A DNA stretch of 64,000 bases from Cylicocyclus nassatus (GCA_958299035.1 CATQJL010000112.1:63657823-63721822); one strand, 5' to 3'; numbered from the stretch's first letter, positions 23,725 through 37,878 are shown. The notes: generated by a model not told the origin, from the letters alone. Program-made: numbers and translations.

Positions 23725-23796
23725 GGCCGAGTGGTCTAGTGGTATGATTTTCGCTTTGGGTGCGAGAGGTCCCGGTTTCGATCACCGGCTCGGCCC
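23725..23796 (+). tRNA. tRNA-Pro(TGG) copy 74
   Basis: C26T. S step. Confidence 0.8.
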
Positions 23797-23875
23797 TACG
23801 TTTTGCGAACAGTGTTCTCACAGAAAACGAGAGATTTATCTCATCGTCTAAGATGAAGGGATTTAACTTTCTCAC

Positions 23876-23947
23876 GGCCGAGTGGTCTAGTGGTATGATT
23901 CTCGCTTTAAGTGCGAGAGGTCCCGGTTTCGGTCACCGGCTCGGCCC
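23876..23947 (+). tRNA. tRNA-Pro-derived copy 75, anticodon TAA
   Basis: G34A and G35A turn the anticodon from TGG to TAA, which would read the leucine codon TTA. A57G hits the conserved A58 of the T loop. The body is still tRNA-Pro, so charging is uncertain. L step. Confidence 0.6.
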
Positions 23948-24228
23948 CACGTTTTGCATGTACTTCCTTCTTCAACACAGTGCGCACGCCGTCGCCTATA
24001 GTTTAGCGCTTCAACGTAACAGAAGAATAGCTAGCATTTTGAAATTTGAAGTAGAGCCCTCACAAAAGCCAGCAGATAGGTCCTTGTTTGCATATTGCGC
24101 TAGGAAGAATTGTAAGATTTGCTTTCGAATCAAGAAATTAAACTTTTTAAACTTTTTGCGAACAGTGTTCTCATAGAAAACGAGAGATTTATCTAATCGT
24201 CTAAGATGAAGGGATTTAACATTCTCAC

Positions 24229-24300
24229 GGCCGAGTGGTCTAGTGGTATGATTCTCGCTTTGGGTGCGAGAGGTCCCGGTTTCGATCACCGGCTCGGCCC
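24229..24300 (+). tRNA. tRNA-Pro(TGG) copy 76
   Basis: Consensus. M step. Confidence 0.86.
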
Positions 24301-24509
24301 TACGTTTTGCATGTACTTCCTTCTTCAACACAGTGCGTACGCCGTCGCCTATAGTTTAGCGCTTCAACGTAACAGAAGAATAGCTAGCGTTTTGAAATTT
24401 GAAGTAGAGTCCTCACAAAAAACGCCAGCAGATAGGACCTTGTTTGTACTCTCACAGAAAACGAGAGATTTATCTAATCGTCTAAGATGAAGGGATTTAA
24501 CATTCTCAC

Positions 24510-24581
24510 GGCCGAGTGGTCTAGTGGTATGATTCTCGCTTTGGGTGCGAGAGGTCCCGGTTTCGATCACCGGCTCGGCCC
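24510..24581 (+). tRNA. tRNA-Pro(TGG) copy 77
   Basis: Consensus. L step. Confidence 0.86.
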
Positions 24582-24749
24582 CACGTTTTGCATGTACTTC
24601 CTTCTTCAACACAGTGCGTACGCCGTCGCCTATAGTTTAGCGCTCCAACGTAACAGAAGAATAGCTAGCATTTTGAAATTTGAAGTAGAGCCCTCACAAA
24701 AGCCAGCAGATAGGTCCTTGTTTGCATATTGCGCTAGGAAGAATTGTAA

Positions 24750-24986
<237 letters not shown>

Positions 24987-25013
24987 TAAGATGAAGGGAT
25001 TTAACATTCTCAC

Positions 25014-25085
25014 GGCCGAGTGGTCTAGTGGTATGATTCTCGCTTTGGGTGCGAGAGGTCCCGGTTTCGATCACCGGCTCGGCCC
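25014..25085 (+). tRNA. tRNA-Pro(TGG) copy 79
   Basis: Consensus. M step. Confidence 0.86.
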
Positions 25086-25294
25086 TACGTTTTGCATGTA
25101 CTTCCTTCTTCAACACAGTGCGTACGCCGTCGCCTATAGTTTAGCGCTTCAACGTAACAGAAGAATAGCTAGCGTTTTGAAATTTGAAGTAGAGTCCTCA
25201 CAAAAAACGCCAGCAGATAGGACCTTGTTTGTACTCTCACAGAAAACGAGAGATTTATCTAATCGTCTAAGATGAAGGGATTTAACATTCTCAC

Positions 25295-25366
25295 GGCCGA
25301 GTGGTCTAGTGGTATGATTCTCGCTTTGGGTGCGAGAGGTCCCGGTTTCGATCACCGGCTCGGCCC
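25295..25366 (+). tRNA. tRNA-Pro(TGG) copy 80
   Basis: Consensus. L step. Confidence 0.86.
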
Positions 25367-25647
25367 CACGTTTTGCATGTACTTCCTTCTTCAACACAGT
25401 GCGTACGCCGTCGCCTATAGTTTAGCGCTCCAACGTAACAGAAGAATAGCTAGCATTTTGAAATTTGAAGTAGAGCCCTCACAAAAGCCAGCAGATAGGT
25501 CCTTGTTTGCATATTGCGCTAGGAAGAATTGTAAGATTTGCTTTCGAATCAAGAAATTAAACTTTTTAAACTTTTTGCGAACAGTGTTCTCATAGAAAAC
25601 GAGAGATTTATCTAATCGTCTAAGATGAAGGGATTTAACATTCTCAC

Positions 25648-25719
25648 GGCCGAGTGGTCTAGTGGTATGATTCTCGCTTTGGGTGCGAGAGGTCCCGGTT
25701 TCGATCACCGGCTCGGCCC
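25648..25719 (+). tRNA. tRNA-Pro(TGG) copy 81
   Basis: Consensus. M step. Confidence 0.86.
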
Positions 25720-25928
25720 TACGTTTTGCATGTACTTCCTTCTTCAACACAGTGCGTACGCCGTCGCCTATAGTTTAGCGCTTCAACGTAACAGAAGAAT
25801 AGCTAGCGTTTTGAAATTTGAAGTAGAGTCCTCACAAAAAACGCCAGCAGATAGGACCTTGTTTGTACTCTCACAGAAAACGAGAGATTTATCTAATCGT
25901 CTAAGATGAAGGGATTTAACATTCTCAC

Positions 25929-26000
25929 GGCCGAGTGGTCTAGTGGTATGATTCTCGCTTTGGGTGCGAGAGGTCCCGGTTTCGATCACCGGCTCGGCCC
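25929..26000 (+). tRNA. tRNA-Pro(TGG) copy 82
   Basis: Consensus; the T4 is preceded by CACA instead of CACG. L step. Confidence 0.86.
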
Positions 26001-26168
26001 CACATTTTGCATGTACTTCCTTCTTCAACACAGTGCGTACGCCGTCGCCTATAGTTTAGCGCTCCAACGTAACAGAAGAATAGCTAGCATTTTGAAATTT
26101 GAAGTAGAGCCCTCACAAAAGCCAGCAGATAGGTCCTTGTTTGCATATTGCGCTAGGAAGAATTGTAA

Positions 26169-26405
<237 letters not shown>

Positions 26406-26432
26406 TAAGATGAAGGGATTTAACATTCTCAC

Positions 26433-26504
26433 GGCCGAGTGGTCTAGTGGTATGATTCTCGCTTTGGGTGCGAGAGGTCCCGGTTTCGATCACCGGCTCG
26501 GCCC
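26433..26504 (+). tRNA. tRNA-Pro(TGG) copy 84
   Basis: Consensus. M step. Confidence 0.86.
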
Positions 26505-26713
26505 TACGTTTTGCATGTACTTCCTTCTTCAACACAGTGCGTACGCCGTCGCCTATAGTTTAGCGCTTCAACGTAACAGAAGAATAGCTAGCGTTTTGAA
26601 ATTTGAAGTAGAGTCCTCACAAAAAACGCCAGCAGATAGGACCTTGTTTGTACTCTCACAGAAAACGAGAGATTTATCTAATCGTCTAAGATGAAGGGAT
26701 TTAACATTCTCAC

Positions 26714-26785
26714 GGCCGAGTGGTCTAGTGGTATGATTCTCGCTTTGGGTGCGAGAGGTCCCGGTTTCGATCACCGGCTCGGCCC
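26714..26785 (+). tRNA. tRNA-Pro(TGG) copy 85
   Basis: Consensus. L step. Confidence 0.86.
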
Positions 26786-27066
26786 CACGTTTTGCATGTA
26801 CTTCCTTCTTCAACACAGTGCGTACGCCGTCGCCTATAGTTTAGCGCTTCAACGTAACAGAAGAATAGCTAGCATTTTGAAATTTGAAGTAGAGCCCTCA
26901 CAAAAGCCAGCAGATAGGTCCTTGTTTGCATATTGCGCTAGGAAGAATTGTAAGATTTGCTTTCGAATCAAGAAATTAAACTTTTTAAACTTTTTGCGAA
27001 CAGTGTTCTCATAGAAAACGAGAGATTTATCTAATCGTCTAAGATGAAGGGATTTAACATTCTCAC

Positions 27067-27138
27067 GGCCGAGTGGTCTAGTGGTATGATTCTCGCTTTG
27101 GGTGCGAGAGGTCCCGGTTTCGATCACCGGCTCGGCCC
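27067..27138 (+). tRNA. tRNA-Pro(TGG) copy 86
   Basis: Consensus. M step. Confidence 0.86.
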
Positions 27139-27347
27139 TACGTTTTGCATGTACTTCCTTCTTCAACACAGTGCGTACGCCATCGCCTATAGTTTAGCGC
27201 TTCAACGTAACAGAAGAATAGCTAGCGTTTTGAAATTTGAAGTAGAGTCCTCACAAAAAACGCCAGCAGATAGGACCTTGTTTGTACTCTCACAGAAAAC
27301 GAGAGATTTATCTAATCGTCTAAGATGAAGGGATTTAACATTCTCAC

Positions 27348-27419
27348 GGCCGAGTGGTCTAGTGGTATGATTCTCGCTTTGGGTGCGAGAGGTCCCGGTT
27401 TCGATCACCGGCTCGGCCC
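27348..27419 (+). tRNA. tRNA-Pro(TGG) copy 87
   Basis: Consensus. M step. Confidence 0.86.
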
Positions 27420-27628
27420 TACGTTTTGCATGTACTTCCTTCTTCAACACAGTGCGTACGCCGTCGCCTATAGTTTAGCGCTTCAACGTAACAGAAGAAT
27501 AGCTAGCGTTTTGAAATTTGAAGTAGAGTCCTCACAAAAAACGCCAGCAGATAGGACCTTGTTTGTACTCTCACAGAAAACGAGAGATTTATCTCATCGT
27601 CTAAGATGGAGGGATTTAACATTCTCAC

Positions 27629-27700
27629 GGCCGAGTGGTCTAGTGGTATGATTTTCGCTTTGGGTGCGAGAGGTCCCGGTTTCGATCACCGGCTCGGCCC
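27629..27700 (+). tRNA. tRNA-Pro(TGG) copy 88
   Basis: C26T. 148-bp step: an S spacer lacking 3 nt in AAACGAGAGATT. Confidence 0.8.
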
Positions 27701-27776
27701 TACGTTTTGCGAACAGTGTTCTCACAGAAAACGGATTTATCTCATCGTCTAAGATGAAGGGATTTAACTTTCTCAC

Positions 27777-27848
27777 GGCCGAGTGGTCTAGTGGTATGAT
27801 TCTCGCTTTAAGTGCGAGAGGTCCCGGTTTCGGTCACCGGCTCGGCCC
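27777..27848 (+). tRNA. tRNA-Pro-derived copy 89, anticodon TAA
   Basis: G34A, G35A, A57G, same set as copy 75. 278-bp hybrid step (L-type left, M-type right spacer). Confidence 0.6.
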
Positions 27849-28054
27849 CACGTTTTGCATGTACTTCCTTCTTCAACACAGTGCGCACGCCGTCGCCTAT
27901 AGTTTAGCGCTTCAACGTAACAGAAGAATAGCTAGCATTTTGAAATTTGAAGTAGAGCCCTCACAAAAGCCAGCAGATAGGTCCTTGTTTGTACTCTCAC
28001 AGAAAACGAGAGATTTATCTAATCGTCTAAGATGAAGGGATTTAACATTCTCAC

Positions 28055-28126
28055 GGCCGAGTGGTCTAGTGGTATGATTCTCGCTTTGGGTGCGAGAGGT
28101 CCCGGTTTCGATCACCGGCTCGGCCC
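28055..28126 (+). tRNA. tRNA-Pro(TGG) copy 90
   Basis: Consensus. L step. Confidence 0.86.
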
Positions 28127-28294
28127 CACGTTTTGCATGTACTTCCTTCTTCAACACAGTGCGTACGCCGTCGCCTATAGTTTAGCGCTCCAACGTAACA
28201 GAAGAATAGCTAGCATTTTGAAATTTGAAGTAGGGCCCTCACAAAAGCCAGCAGATAGGTCCTTGTTTGCATATTGCGCTAGGAAGAATTGTAA

Positions 28295-28531
<237 letters not shown>

Positions 28532-28558
28532 TAAGATGAAGGGATTTAACATTCTCAC

Positions 28559-28630
28559 GGCCGAGTGGTCTAGTGGTATGATTCTCGCTTTGGGTGCGAG
28601 AGGTCCCGGTTTCGATCACCGGCTCGGCCC
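28559..28630 (+). tRNA. tRNA-Pro(TGG) copy 92
   Basis: Consensus. M step. Confidence 0.86.
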
Positions 28631-28839
28631 TACGTTTTGCATGTACTTCCTTCTTCAACACAGTGCGTACGCCGTCGCCTATAGTTTAGCGCTTCAACGT
28701 AACAGAAGAATAGCTAGCGTTTTGAAATTTGAAGTAGAGTCCTCACAAAAAACGCCAGCAGATAGGACCTTGTTCGTACTCTCACAGAAAACGAGAGATT
28801 TATCTAATCGTCTAAGATGAAGGGATTTAACATTCTCAC

Positions 28840-28911
28840 GGCCGAGTGGTCTAGTGGTATGATTCTCGCTTTGGGTGCGAGAGGTCCCGGTTTCGATCAC
28901 CGGCTCGGCCC
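28840..28911 (+). tRNA. tRNA-Pro(TGG) copy 93
   Basis: Consensus. L step. Confidence 0.86.
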
Positions 28912-29192
28912 CACGTTTTGCATGTACTTCCTTCTTCAACACAGTGCGTACGCGGTCGCCTATAGTTTAGCGCTCCAACGTAACAGAAGAATAGCTAGCA
29001 TTTTGAAATTTGAAGTAGAGCCCTCACAAAAGCCAGCAGATAGGTCCTTGTTTGCATATTGCGCTAGGAAGAATTGTAAGATTTGCTTTCGAATCAAGAA
29101 ATTAAACTTTTTAAACTTTTTGCGAACAGTGTTCTCATAGAAAACGAGAGATTTATCTAATCGTCTAAGATGAAGGGATTTAACATTCTCAC

Positions 29193-29264
29193 GGCCGAGT
29201 GGTCTAGTGGTATGATTCTCGCTTTGGGTGCGAGAGGTCCCGGTTTCGATCACCGGCTCGGCCC
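29193..29264 (+). tRNA. tRNA-Pro(TGG) copy 94
   Basis: Consensus. M step. Confidence 0.86.
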
Positions 29265-29399
29265 TACGTTTTGCATGTACTTCCTTCTTCAACACAGTGC
29301 GTACGCCGTCGCCTATAGTTTAGCGCTTCAACGTAACAGAAGAATAGCTAGCGTTTTGAAATTTGAAGTAGAGTCCTCACAAAAAACGCCAGCAGATAG

Positions 29400-29597
<198 letters not shown>

Positions 29598-29624
29598 TAA
29601 GATGAAGGGATTTAACTTTCTCAC

Positions 29625-29696
29625 GGCCGAGTGGTCTAGTGGTATCATTCTCGCTTTAAGTGCGAGAGGTCCCGGTTTCGGTCACCGGCTCGGCCC
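29625..29696 (+). tRNA. tRNA-Pro-derived copy 96, anticodon TAA
   Basis: G34A, G35A and A57G as in copy 75, plus G22C in the D stem. L step. Confidence 0.57.
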
Positions 29697-29977
29697 CACG
29701 TTTTGCATGTACTTCCTTCTTCAACACAGTGCGCACGCCGTCGCCTATAGTTTAGCGCTTCAACGTAACAGAAGAATAGCTAGCATTTTGAAATTTGAAG
29801 TAGAGCCCTCACAAAAGCCAGCAGATAGGTCCTTGTTTGCATATTGCGCTAGGAAGAATTGTAAGATTTGCTTTCGAATCAAGAAATTAAACTTTTTAAA
29901 CTTTTTGCGAACAGTGTTCTCATAGAAAACGAGAGATTTATCTAATCGTCTAAGATGAAGGGATTTAACATTCTCAC

Positions 29978-30049
29978 GGCCGAGTGGTCTAGGGGTATGA
30001 TTCTCGCTTTGGGTGCGAGAGGTCCCGGTTTCGATCACCGGCTCGGCCC
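29978..30049 (+). tRNA. tRNA-Pro(TGG) copy 97
   Basis: T16G in the D loop, still compatible with the A box. M step. Confidence 0.82.
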
Positions 30050-30258
30050 TACGTTTTGCATGTACTTCCTTCTTCAACACAGTGCGTACGCCGTCGCCTA
30101 TAGTTTAGCGCTTCAACGTAACAGAAGAATAGCTAGCGTTTTGAAATTTGAAGTAGAGTCCTCACAAAAAACGCCAGCAGATAGGACCTTGTTTGTACTC
30201 TCACAGAAAACGACAGATATATCTCATCGTCTAAGATGGAGGGATTTAACATTCTCAC

Positions 30259-30330
30259 GGCCGAGTGGTCTAGTGGTATGATTCTCGCTTTGGGTGCGAG
30301 AGGTCCCGGTTTCGATCACCGGCTCGGCCC
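30259..30330 (+). tRNA. tRNA-Pro(TGG) copy 98
   Basis: Consensus. L step. Confidence 0.86.
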
Positions 30331-30498
30331 CACGTTTTGCATGTACTTCCTTCTTCAACACAGTGCGTACGCCGTCGCCTATAGTTTAGCGCTCCAACGT
30401 AACAGAAGAATAGCTAGCATTTTGAAATTTGAAGTAGAGCCCTCACAAAAGCCAGCAGATAGGTCCTTGTTTGCATATTGCGCTAGGAAGAATTGTAA

Positions 30499-30735
<237 letters not shown>

Positions 30736-30762
30736 TAAGATGAAGGGATTTAACATTCTAAC

Positions 30763-30834
30763 GGCCGAGTGGTCTAGTGGTATGATTCTCGCTTTGGGTG
30801 CGAGAGGTCCCGGTTTCGATCAACGGCTCGGCCC
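30763..30834 (+). tRNA. tRNA-Pro(TGG) copy 100
   Basis: C61A, mismatch with G51 in the T stem. M step. Confidence 0.75.
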
Positions 30835-31043
30835 CACGTTTTGCATGTACTTCCTTCTTCAACACAGTGCGTACGCCGTCGCCTATAGTTTAGCGCTTCA
30901 ACGTAACAGAAGAATAGCTAGCGTTTTGAAATTTGAAGTAGAGTCCTCACAAAAAACGCCAGCAGATAGGACCTTGTTTGTACTCTCACAGAAAACGAGA
31001 GATTTATCTAATCGTCTAAGATGAAGGGATTTAACATTCTCAC

Positions 31044-31115
31044 GGCCGAGTGGTCTAGTGGTATGATTCTCGCTTTGGGTGCGAGAGGTCCCGGTTTCGA
31101 TCACCGGCTCGGCCC
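31044..31115 (+). tRNA. tRNA-Pro(TGG) copy 101
   Basis: Consensus. L step. Confidence 0.86.
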
Positions 31116-31283
31116 CACGTTTTGCATGTACTTCCTTCTTCAACACAGTGCGTACGCCGTCGCCTATAGTTTAGCGCTCCAACGTAACAGAAGAATAGCT
31201 AGCATTTTGAAATTTGAAGTAGAGCCCTCACAAAAGCCAGCAGATAGGTCCTTGTTTGCATATTGCGCTAGGAAGAATTGTAA

Positions 31284-31520
<237 letters not shown>

Positions 31521-31547
31521 TAAGATGAAGGGATTTAACATTCTCAC

Positions 31548-31619
31548 GGCCGAGTGGTCTAGTGGTATGATTCTCGCTTTGGGTGCGAGAGGTCCCGGTT
31601 TCGATCACCGGCTCGGCCC
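31548..31619 (+). tRNA. tRNA-Pro(TGG) copy 103
   Basis: Consensus. M step. Confidence 0.86.
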
Positions 31620-31828
31620 CACGTTTTGCATGTACTTCCTTCTTCAACACAGTGCGTACGCCGTCGCCTATAGTTTAGCGCTTCAACGTAACAGAAGAAT
31701 AGCTAGCGTTTTGAAATTTGAAGTAGAGTCCTCACAAAAAACGCCAGCAGATAGGACCTTGTTTGTACTCTCACAGAAAACGACAGATATATCTCATCGT
31801 CTAAGATGGAGGGATTTAACATTCTCAC

Positions 31829-31900
31829 GGCCGAGTGGTCTAGTGGTATGATTCTCGCTTTGGGTGCGAGAGGTCCCGGTTTCGATCACCGCCTCGGCCC
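31829..31900 (+). tRNA. tRNA-Pro(TGG) copy 104
   Basis: G64C, a C-C mismatch with C48 at the base of the T stem. L step. Confidence 0.75.
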
Positions 31901-32068
31901 TACGTTTTGCATGTACTTCCTTCTTCAACACAGTGCGTACGCCGTCGCCTATAGTTTAGCGCTTCAACGTAACAAAAGAATAGCTAGCATTTTGAAATTT
32001 GAAGTGGAGCCCTCACAAAAGCCAGCAGATAGGTCCTTGTTTGCATATTGCGTTAGGAAGAATTGTAA

Positions 32069-32305
<237 letters not shown>

Positions 32306-32332
32306 TAAGATGAAGGGATTTAACATTCTCAC

Positions 32333-32404
32333 GGCCGAGTGGTCTAGTGGTATGATTCTCGCTTTGGGTGCGAGAGGTCCCGGTTTCGATCACCGGCTCG
32401 GCCC
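32333..32404 (+). tRNA. tRNA-Pro(TGG) copy 106
   Basis: Consensus. M step. Confidence 0.86.
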
Positions 32405-32613
32405 TACGTTTTGCATGTACTTCCTTCTTCAACACAGTGCGTACGCCGTCGCCTATAGTTTAGCGCTTCAACGTAACAGAAGAATAGCTAGCGTTTTGAA
32501 ATTTGAAGTAGAGTCCTCACAAAAAACGCCAGCAGATAGGACCTTGTTTGTACTCTCACAGAAAACGACAGATATATCTCATCGTCTAAGATGGAGGGAT
32601 TTAACATTCTCAC

Positions 32614-32683
32614 GGCCGAGTGGTCTAGTGGTATGATTCTCGCTTTGGGTGCGAGAGGTCCCGGTTTCGATCACCGGCTCGCC
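32614..32683 (+). tRNA. tRNA-Pro(TGG) copy 107, 3' acceptor deletion
   Basis: Two nt are lost from the 3' acceptor strand (CTCGCCCAC instead of CTCGGCCCCAC). It can re-pair using the next bases with one C-C mismatch at C3, but the discriminator then becomes A. Possibly a pseudogene. 279-bp step. Confidence 0.6.
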
Positions 32684-32892
32684 CACGTTTTGCATGTACT
32701 TCCTTCTTCAACACAGTGCGTACGCCGTCGCCTATAGTTTAGCGCTTCAACGTAACAGAAGAATAGCTAGCGTTTTGAAATTTGAAGTAGAGTCCTCACA
32801 AAAAACGCCATCAGATAGGACCTTGTTTGTACTCTCACAGAAAACGAGAGATTTATCTAATCGTCTAAGATGAAGGGATTTAACATTATCAC

Positions 32893-32964
32893 GGCCGAGT
32901 GGTCTAGTGGTATGATTCTCGCTTTGGGTGCGAGAGGTCCCGGTTTCGATCACCGGCTCGGCCC
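32893..32964 (+). tRNA. tRNA-Pro(TGG) copy 108
   Basis: Consensus; leader reads ATTATCAC. M step. Confidence 0.86.
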
Positions 32965-33173
32965 CACGTTTTGCATGTACTTCCTTCTTCAACACAGTGC
33001 GTACGCCGTCGCCTATAGTTTAGCGCTCCAACGTAACAGAAGAATAGCTAGCGTTTTGAAATTTGAAGTAGAGTCCTCACAAAAAACGCCAGCAGATAGG
33101 ACCTTGTTTGTACTCTCACAGAAAACGAGAGATTTATCTAATCGTCTAAGATGAAGGGATTTAACATTCTCAC

Positions 33174-33245
33174 GGCCGAGTGGTCTAGTGGTATGATTCT
33201 CGCTTTGGGTGCGAGAGGTCCCGGTTTCGATCACCGGCTCGGCCC
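33174..33245 (+). tRNA. tRNA-Pro(TGG) copy 109
   Basis: Consensus. 278-bp hybrid step. Confidence 0.86.
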
Positions 33246-33451
33246 CACGTTTTGCATGTACTTCCTTCTTCAACACAGTGCGTACGCCGTCGCCTATAGT
33301 TTAGCGCTCCAACGTAACAGAAGAATAGCTAGCATTTTGAAATTTGAAGTAGAGCCCTCACAAAAGCCAGCAGATAGGACCTTGTTTGTACTCTCACAGA
33401 AAACGAGAGATTTATCTAATCGTCTAAGATGAAGGGATTTAACATTCTCAC

Positions 33452-33523
33452 GGCCGAGTGGTCTAGTGGTATGATTCTCGCTTTGGGTGCGAGAGGTCCC
33501 GGTTTCGATCACCGGCTCGGCCC
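33452..33523 (+). tRNA. tRNA-Pro(TGG) copy 110
   Basis: Consensus. L step. Confidence 0.86.
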
Positions 33524-33691
33524 CACGTTTTGCATGTACTTCCTTCTTCAACACAGTGCGTACGCCGTCGCCTATAGTTTAGCGCTCCAACGTAACAGAA
33601 GAATAGCTAGCATTTTGAAATTTGAAGTAGAGCCCTCACAAAAGCCAGCAGATAGGTCCTTGTTTGCATATTGCGCTAGGAAGAATTGTAA

Positions 33692-33928
<237 letters not shown>

Positions 33929-33955
33929 TAAGATGAAGGGATTTAACATTCCCAC

Positions 33956-34027
33956 GGCCGAGTGGTCTAGTGGTATGATTCTCGCTTTGGGTGCGAGAGG
34001 TCCCGGTTTCGATCACCGGCTCGGCCC
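33956..34027 (+). tRNA. tRNA-Pro(TGG) copy 112
   Basis: Consensus; leader reads ATTCCCAC. M step. Confidence 0.86.
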
Positions 34028-34236
34028 CACGTTTTGCATGTACTTCCTTCTTCAACACAGTGCGTACGCCGTCGCCTATAGTTTAGCGCTTCAACGTAAC
34101 AGAAGAATAGCTAGCGTTTTGAAATTTGAAGTAGAGTCCTCACAAAAAACGCCAGCAGATAGGACCTTGTTTGTACTCTCACAGAAAACGACAGATATAT
34201 CTCATCGTCTAAGATGGAGGGATTTAACATTCTCAC

Positions 34237-34308
34237 GGCCGAGTGGTCTAGTGGTATGATTCTCGCTTTGGGTGCGAGAGGTCCCGGTTTCGATCACCGC
34301 CTCGGCCC
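34237..34308 (+). tRNA. tRNA-Pro(TGG) copy 113
   Basis: G64C. L step. Confidence 0.75.
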
Positions 34309-34476
34309 TACGTTTTGCATGTACTTCCTTCTTCAACACAGTGCGTACGCCGTCGCCTATAGTTTAGCGCTTCAACGTAACAAAAGAATAGCTAGCATTT
34401 TGAAATTTGAAGTGGAGCCCTCACAAAAGCCAGCAGATAGGTCCTTGTTTGCATATTGCGTTAGGAAGAATTGTAA

Positions 34477-34713
<237 letters not shown>

Positions 34714-34740
34714 TAAGATGAAGGGATTTAACATTCTCAC

Positions 34741-34812
34741 GGCCGAGTGGTCTAGTGGTATGATTCTCGCTTTGGGTGCGAGAGGTCCCGGTTTCGATCA
34801 CCGGCTCGGCCC
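34741..34812 (+). tRNA. tRNA-Pro(TGG) copy 115
   Basis: Consensus. M step. Confidence 0.86.
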
Positions 34813-35021
34813 TACGTTTTGCATGTACTTCCTTCTTCAACACAGTGCGTACGCCGTCGCCTATAGTTTAGCGCTTCAACGTAACAGAAGAATAGCTAGC
34901 GTTTTGAAATTTGAAGTAGAGTCCTCACAAAAAACGCCAGCAGATAGGACCTTGTTTGTACTCTCACAGAAAACGACAGATATATCTCATCGTCTAAGAT
35001 GGAGGGATTTAACATTCTCAC

Positions 35022-35091
35022 GGCCGAGTGGTCTAGTGGTATGATTCTCGCTTTGGGTGCGAGAGGTCCCGGTTTCGATCACCGGCTCGCC
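35022..35091 (+). tRNA. tRNA-Pro(TGG) copy 116, 3' acceptor deletion
   Basis: Same 2-nt loss as copy 107. 279-bp step. Confidence 0.6.
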
Positions 35092-35300
35092 CACGTTTTG
35101 CATGTACTTCCTTCTTCAACACAGTGCGTACGCCGTCGCCTATAGTTTAGCGCTTCAACGTAACAGAAGAATAGCTAGCGTTTTGAAATTTGAAGTAGAG
35201 TCCTCACAAAAAACGCCATCAGATAGGACCTTGTTTGTACTCTCACAGAAAACGAGAGATTTATCTAATCGTCTAAGATGAAGGGATTTAACATTATCAC

Positions 35301-35372
35301 GGCCGAGTGGTCTAGTGGTATGATTCTCGCTTTGGGTGCGAGAGGTCCCGGTTTCGATCACCGGCTCGGCCC
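35301..35372 (+). tRNA. tRNA-Pro(TGG) copy 117
   Basis: Consensus. L step. Confidence 0.86.
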
Positions 35373-35540
35373 CACGTTTTGCATGTACTTCCTTCTTCAA
35401 CACAGTGCGTACGCCGTCGCCTATAGTTTAGCGCTCCAACGTAACAGAAGAATAGCTAGCATTTTGAAATTTGAAGTAGAGCCCTCACAAAAGCCAGCAG
35501 ATAGGTCCTTGTTTGCATATTGCGCTAGGAAGAATTGTAA

Positions 35541-35777
<237 letters not shown>

Positions 35778-35804
35778 TAAGATGAAGGGATTTAACATTC
35801 TCAC

Positions 35805-35876
35805 GGCCGAGTGGTCTAGTGGTATGATTCTCGCTTTGGGTGCGAGAGGTCCCGGTTTCGATCACCGGCTCGGCCC
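35805..35876 (+). tRNA. tRNA-Pro(TGG) copy 119
   Basis: Consensus. M step. Confidence 0.86.
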
Positions 35877-36085
35877 TACGTTTTGCATGTACTTCCTTCT
35901 TCAACACAGTGCGTACGCCGTCGCCTATAGTTTAGCGCTTCAACGTAACAGAAGAATAGCTAGCGTTTTGAAATTTGAAGTAGAGTCCTCACAAAAAACG
36001 CCAGCAGATAGGACCTTGTTTGTACTCTCACAGAAAACGACAGATATATCTCATCGTCTAAGATGGAGGGATTTAACATTCTCAC

Positions 36086-36157
36086 GGCCGAGTGGTCTAG
36101 TGGTATGATTCTCGCTTTGGGTGCGAGAGGTCCCGGTTTCGATCACCGCCTCGGCCC
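36086..36157 (+). tRNA. tRNA-Pro(TGG) copy 120
   Basis: G64C. L step. Confidence 0.75.
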
Positions 36158-36438
36158 TACGTTTTGCATGTACTTCCTTCTTCAACACAGTGCGTACGCC
36201 GTCGCCTATAGTTTAGCGCTTCAACGTAACAAAAGAATAGCTAGCATTTTGAAATTTGAAGTGGAGCCCTCACAAAAGCCAGCAGATAGGTCCTTGTTTG
36301 CATATTGCGTTAGGAAGAATTGTAAGATTTGCTTTCGAATCAAGAAATTAAACTTTTTAAGCTTTTTGCGAACAGTGTTCTCACAGAAAACGACAGATAT
36401 ATCTCATCGTCTAAGATGGAGGGATTTAACCTTCTCAC

Positions 36439-36510
36439 GGCCGAGTGGTCTAGTGGTATGATTCTCGCTTTGGGTGCGAGAGGTCCCTGTTTCGATCACC
36501 GGCTCGGCCC
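36439..36510 (+). tRNA. tRNA-Pro(TGG) copy 121
   Basis: G50T, mismatch with C62 in the T stem. S step. Confidence 0.75.
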
Positions 36511-36557
36511 TACGTTTTGCGAACAGTGTTCTCACAGAAAACGAGAGATTTATCTAA

Positions 36558-36713
<156 letters not shown>

Positions 36714-36740
36714 TAAGATGAAGGGATTTAACTTTCTCAC

Positions 36741-36812
36741 GGCCGAGTGATCTAGTGGTATTATTCTCGCTTTGGGTGCGAGAGGTCCCGGTTTCGGTCA
36801 CCGGCTCGGCCC
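36741..36812 (+). tRNA. tRNA-Pro(TGG) copy 123
   Basis: G10A (fixed A-box base), G22T and A57G (B box). Both promoter boxes are altered, so likely silent. L step. Confidence 0.6.
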
Positions 36813-37093
36813 CACGTTTTGCATGTACTTCCTTCTTCAACACAGTGCGTACGCCGTCGCCTATAGTTTAGCGCTTCAACGTAACAGAAGAATAGCTAGC
36901 ATTTTGAAATTTGAAGTAGAGCCCTCACAAAAGCCAGCAGATAGGTCCTTGTTTGCATATTGCGTTAGGAAGAATTGTAAGATTTGCTTTCGAATCAAGA
37001 AATTAAACTTTTTAAACTATTTGCGAACAGTGTTCTCACAGAAAACGAGAGATTTATCTAGTCGTCTAAGATGAAGGGATTTAACATTCTCAC

Positions 37094-37165
37094 GGCCGAG
37101 TGGTCTAGTGGTATGATTCTCGCTTTGGGTGCGAGAGGTCCCGGTTTCGGTCACCGGCTCGGCCC
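37094..37165 (+). tRNA. tRNA-Pro(TGG) copy 124
   Basis: A57G, the conserved A58 of the T loop. L step. Confidence 0.72.
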
Positions 37166-37333
37166 CACGTTTTGCATGTACTTCCTTCTTCAACACAGTG
37201 CGTACGCCGTCGCCTATAGTTTAGCGCTTCAACGTAACAGAAGAATAGCTAGCATTTTGAAATTTGAAGTAGAGCCCTCACAAAAGCCAGCAGATAGGTC
37301 CTTGTTTGCATATTGCGTTAGGAAGAATTGTAA

Positions 37334-37570
<237 letters not shown>

Positions 37571-37597
37571 TAAGATGAAGGGATTTAACATTCTCAC

Positions 37598-37669
37598 GGC
37601 CGAGTGGTCTAGTGGTAAGATTCTCGCTTTGGGTGCGAGAGGTCCCGGTTTCGATCACCGGCTCGGCCC
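37598..37669 (+). tRNA. tRNA-Pro(TGG) copy 126
   Basis: T21A in the D arm. M step. Confidence 0.8.
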
Positions 37670-37878
37670 TACGTTTTGCATGTACTTCCTTCTTCAACAC
37701 AGTGCGTACGCCGTCGCCTATAGTTTAGCGCTTCAACGTAACAGAAGAATAGCTAGCGTTTTGAAATTTGAAGTAGAGTTCTCACAAAAAACGCCAGCAG
37801 ATAGGACCTTGTTTGTACTCTCACAGAAAACGACAGATATATCTCATCGTCTAAGATGGAGGGATTTAACATTCTCAC